64,000 nucleotides of DNA from Paucibacter sp. TC2R-5 (GTDB lineage Bacteria; Pseudomonadota; Gammaproteobacteria; Burkholderiales; Burkholderiaceae_C), in assembly GCF_025717605.1 (NCBI RefSeq), contig NZ_JAJIRQ010000006.1, positions 68,015-132,014 of the forward strand, given 5' to 3'. A program made the position numbers and the translations under genes. How positions within the stretch are numbered: position 1 is the first letter of the stretch; each line of letters starts with the position of its first letter. This document shows, one piece after another, positions 61,908-64,000 of this stretch. The notes under the pieces were generated by a model. The model was not told the DNA's origin and made no database searches. It saw only the letters and a list, made by a program, of their open reading frames with translations.

Positions 61908-62456
61908 TTGCGTATTCTTGGCATCGACCCCGGTCTACAAACCACGGGTTTTGGACTTATCGACGCCGACGGCCCGCGTCTGAGCTATGTGGCCAGCGGC
62001 ACGATCAAGACCAGCGCGGTCGCGACCGGTGACTTACCGGCGCGCCTCAAAATCATTTTCGACGGCGTGCGCGAGGTGACGGCGCGCTACCAGCCGCACT
62101 GTGCGGCGGTCGAGATCGTGTTTGTCAACGTCAACCCGCAGTCGACCTTGCTGCTGGGGCAGGCACGCGGCGCGGCCATCACGGCGCTGGTGTCGAACGA
62201 CCTGGCAGTGTCTGAATACACCGCGCTGCAGATGAAGAAAGCGGTAGTCGGCCATGGCCATGCGGCCAAGGAGCAGGTGCAGGCCATGGTGCAGCGGCTC
62301 TTGAACTTGCCGTCAGAGCCGGGCAAGGACGCGGCCGACGCGTTGGGCCTGGCCATCATGCATGCACACGCGGCCGTGTCCTTCGAGGCGATGGGCCGCA
62401 GCACCACCTTGCAGCGCCGCCAGCACGCGCAGTTCAAGGGCGGGCGTACTTACTGA
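61908..62456 (+). CDS. ruvC: Holliday-junction endonuclease RuvC, TTG start
   Basis: The 182-residue nuclease has the catalytic acids of RuvC: Asp7 in [15 protein letters not shown], Glu in [15 protein letters not shown], and the last Asp pair in [18 protein letters not shown]. It resolves Holliday junctions with RuvAB. The start is TTG at 61908, preceded only by a weak GGAT; the family N-terminus (MRILGIDPG) permits no other start. Upstream, a fragment repeats its first 15 codons with an ATG. ruvAB and the purH end are not adjacent, so the locus has been rearranged. Confidence 0.95.
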   Translation: MRILGIDPGLQTTGFGLIDADGPRLSYVASGTIKTSAVATGDLPARLKIIFDGVREVTARYQPHCAAVEIVFVNVNPQSTLLLGQARGAAITALVSNDLAVSEYTALQMKKAVVGHGHAAKEQVQAMVQRLLNLPSEPGKDAADALGLAIMHAHAAVSFEAMGRSTTLQRRQHAQFKGGRTY

Positions 62457-62468
62457 GAATCCTTTTCT

Positions 62469-62984
62469 ATGACGAACGAGTTCAATCAGCCGATCGAACG
62501 ACTGCCTGCCTTGCTGCGTTACTGGCGTTGGCGATATGGCCTCAGTTGCGCTGTGCCGGGTCTCGCCCTGGCGCTCGGCGCATCGTTGCTACTGCTGCGC
62601 TCGGCCGCGGCCGGCAGGCATGGGCCGGACTTGGCATATGGGGTATTGCCGGCCCTGGCAGGCTTGGCCTTGCTCGGTTTCGCTTGCGGCTGGCGCTATG
62701 CCTCACTGCGCTTTGAACATTACCGCGCCGAGCACCATATCGGCGAAGGCGTGGTCTTGCGCAGCGGTGTTTGGTGGCGCAGCGAGGTCTGGGTGCCGAT
62801 TGCGCGGCTGCAGCATTTGGACGTCACCCAAGGTCCGCTGGACCGGCGCTGGGGCATGGCGACCTTGAGCCTGCACACGGCCGGCAACCACGACCATCAC
62901 ATCCGCATCGATGGCCTGCCGCTGGCGCAGGCCCATGCCTTGCGCGAACAACTGTTACCTCGCCAAGCCCTTCAGCATGAGTGA
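62469..62984 (+). CDS. PH-domain membrane protein (YdbS-like, 171 aa)
   Basis: Two hydrophobic segments (about 25-45 and 57-75) precede a bacterial PH (bPH2/DUF304) domain: YRAEHHIGEGVVLRSGVWWR, VWVPIARLQHLDVTQGPLDR and RWGMATLSLHTAGNH. This is the YdbS half of the YdbS-YdbT pair. The pair is thought to sit in the inner membrane, with a suggested protective role in some Gram-positive homologues; the role in Proteobacteria is unknown. The next gene overlaps its end by 8 bp. Confidence 0.85.
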   Translation: MTNEFNQPIERLPALLRYWRWRYGLSCAVPGLALALGASLLLLRSAAAGRHGPDLAYGVLPALAGLALLGFACGWRYASLRFEHYRAEHHIGEGVVLRSGVWWRSEVWVPIARLQHLDVTQGPLDRRWGMATLSLHTAGNHDHHIRIDGLPLAQAHALREQLLPRQALQHE

Positions 62985-64000
62985 AGCCTCGCAGTTGCAA
63001 AGCCTGCATCCGGCATCCTGGCTCTTCGGCATTGCCGGCTTGCTCAAGCAGATGCTGATGCCTCTGGTTGCCGTGCTGATTCTGGGTCACAAGGATGCGC
63101 AATGGGTGTTGTGGGCCTTGCCCGCCATGTTGGCATTGACGTTGCGCTCGGTGCTGCGGGCACGGGCTTTTCGTTACGAAGTCACCGGAGGCGAGTTGCT
63201 GGTGCGCGAAGGCGTGTTGGATCGCTCGCTGCGCCACATCCCGCTCGCGCGTATCCAGAACATCACCCAGCGGCGAATCTTTTTGCACCGGATTTTTGGC
63301 GTCACCGAGTTGCACCTGGAGTCGGCCGCCGGAGGCAAACCCGAGGCGGTGATGAAGGTGCTGAGCCTGGCGGCCGCAGCGCAGTTGGAGGCCTTGTTGC
63401 GAGGCGCTGTCAACCCGATTGAAACGACCGGAACCTCCTCGGTGACGCATGAGCCGCAACTCTTGTTCGCCATGCCCATGCGGGAGGTTCTGCTGCTCGG
63501 GCTGACCAGCAACCGAGGCAAGCTGATGCTGGCGGCCATGTTCGGCGCAGTGATGCCCAACCAGACCTTGCGCACCACGCTGCTGCAATGGTCCGAGCGA
63601 CCCTTGACGGCGCTGAGCCGCGTCTTCAGGGCGGACCTGGAAAGCCAGGGCTGGCTGCACCTGGCCGCGCTGAGCTTGAGCCTCTTGCTGCTCGGACTAT
63701 TGATGCTGCAAGTGCTGTCTGCTGCCATGGCTCTGATCAAGTTTCATAACTTCCGGCTTGAGCAGCAAGGCGAGCGCCTCTTGAGCAGCTCGGGCCTGAG
63801 CACCCAAACGCGCGCCGCCGTGCGCCTGCCCAGGCTACAGCGCTGGGAACTCAGCAGCAGCTGGCTGCAGCGCCGGCTCGGTCGCTGCCAACTCAGCGTG
63901 ACGGTGGCCGGCCAACATGACAGCCCCGACAAGGCAGAGAAATTTGCCCGCTTCAGCGAGTTGGCACCGCTGGCCACACCCGCGCAAGCGCAGGCGCTGC
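62977..64000 (+). CDS. PH-domain membrane protein (YdbT-like, partial at window end)
   Basis: ATG 62977 gives MSEASQLQSLHPASWLFGIA. Several hydrophobic segments alternate with PH (bPH2) units: YEVTGGELLVREGVLDRSLR followed by HIPLARIQNITQRRIFLHRI, then HNFRLEQQGERLLSSSGLST with RLPRLQRWELSSSW in the second unit. About 341 codons are visible; the window edge cuts the 3' end. It is the usual larger partner of the YdbS-like protein and is translationally coupled to it by an 8-bp overlap. Confidence 0.87.
   Translation, partial: MSEASQLQSLHPASWLFGIAGLLKQMLMPLVAVLILGHKDAQWVLWALPAMLALTLRSVLRARAFRYEVTGGELLVREGVLDRSLRHIPLARIQNITQRRIFLHRIFGVTELHLESAAGGKPEAVMKVLSLAAAAQLEALLRGAVNPIETTGTSSVTHEPQLLFAMPMREVLLLGLTSNRGKLMLAAMFGAVMPNQTLRTTLLQWSERPLTALSRVFRADLESQGWLHLAALSLSLLLLGLLMLQVLSAAMALIKFHNFRLEQQGERLLSSSGLSTQTRAAVRLPRLQRWELSSSWLQRRLGRCQLSVTVAGQHDSPDKAEKFARFSELAPLATPAQAQAL

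Overview
The window looks like chromosomal DNA of a high-GC betaproteobacterium, most likely order Burkholderiales (a Roseateles/Paucibacter/Comamonadaceae-like lineage). This is inferred from protein character: an imuA-imuB-dnaE2 mutagenesis cassette, slmA near argB, dusB-fis-purH, livGHMKF-type transport with acyl-CoA ligases, polyhydroxyalkanoate granule proteins and PEP-CTERM sorting. No database search was possible. Genes are dense, many overlap by ATGA, and no rRNA, tRNA, CRISPR array, phage or insertion sequence was seen.

Layout. 0-5 kb: a minus-strand housekeeping run (argB, HAD nucleotidase, orphan LuxR-type response regulator, slmA, DUF815 ATPase, mutT-like Nudix, hisI cut by the window edge). 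5-10 kb: dtd and htpX converge; a MerR regulator diverges from an isoquinoline-1-oxidoreductase-like molybdenum hydroxylase pair. 10-20 kb: a TPR protein, then a large minus-strand operon of acyl-CoA synthetase, livG-H-M-K-F-like ABC transporter, a small unknown gene and a PaaK-like ligase, probably for uptake and CoA activation of carboxylic acids. 20-31 kb: CHMI-type isomerase, GNAT, a secreted PepF-like peptidase, a soluble TPR histidine kinase, and the SOS cassette imuA-imuB-dnaE2 behind a clear LexA box.

31-42 kb: small membrane proteins, a PHB-depolymerase-type esterase, a GlxA-like regulator with an isochorismatase-family hydrolase, and a storage-lipid neighbourhood (670-residue fatty acyl-CoA reductase, PhaF-like phasin, patatin). 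42-48 kb: M32 carboxypeptidase, YqaA-like protein, dusB-fis, purH, OPT transporter, DJ-1/PfpI protein. 48-57 kb: an aldehyde dehydrogenase / Tat-signal small subunit / GMC oxidoreductase operon, an M28 peptidase with a detached second copy of its 3' end downstream, and plsC-cdsA.

57.3-61.9 kb is the most unusual stretch. A 987-residue T5SS/PEP-CTERM-repeat surface protein is followed by two tightly coupled small membrane proteins of unknown function, and the region upstream ends in a diverged, truncated copy of the first 15 codons of ruvC just before the intact ruvC. It reads as an acquired or rearranged segment. The window ends in two YdbS/YdbT-like PH-domain membrane proteins.

Long perfect intergenic hairpins recur (3.95-4.07, 6.6, 16.2 and 52.1 kb); one has the livH stop codon in its loop.
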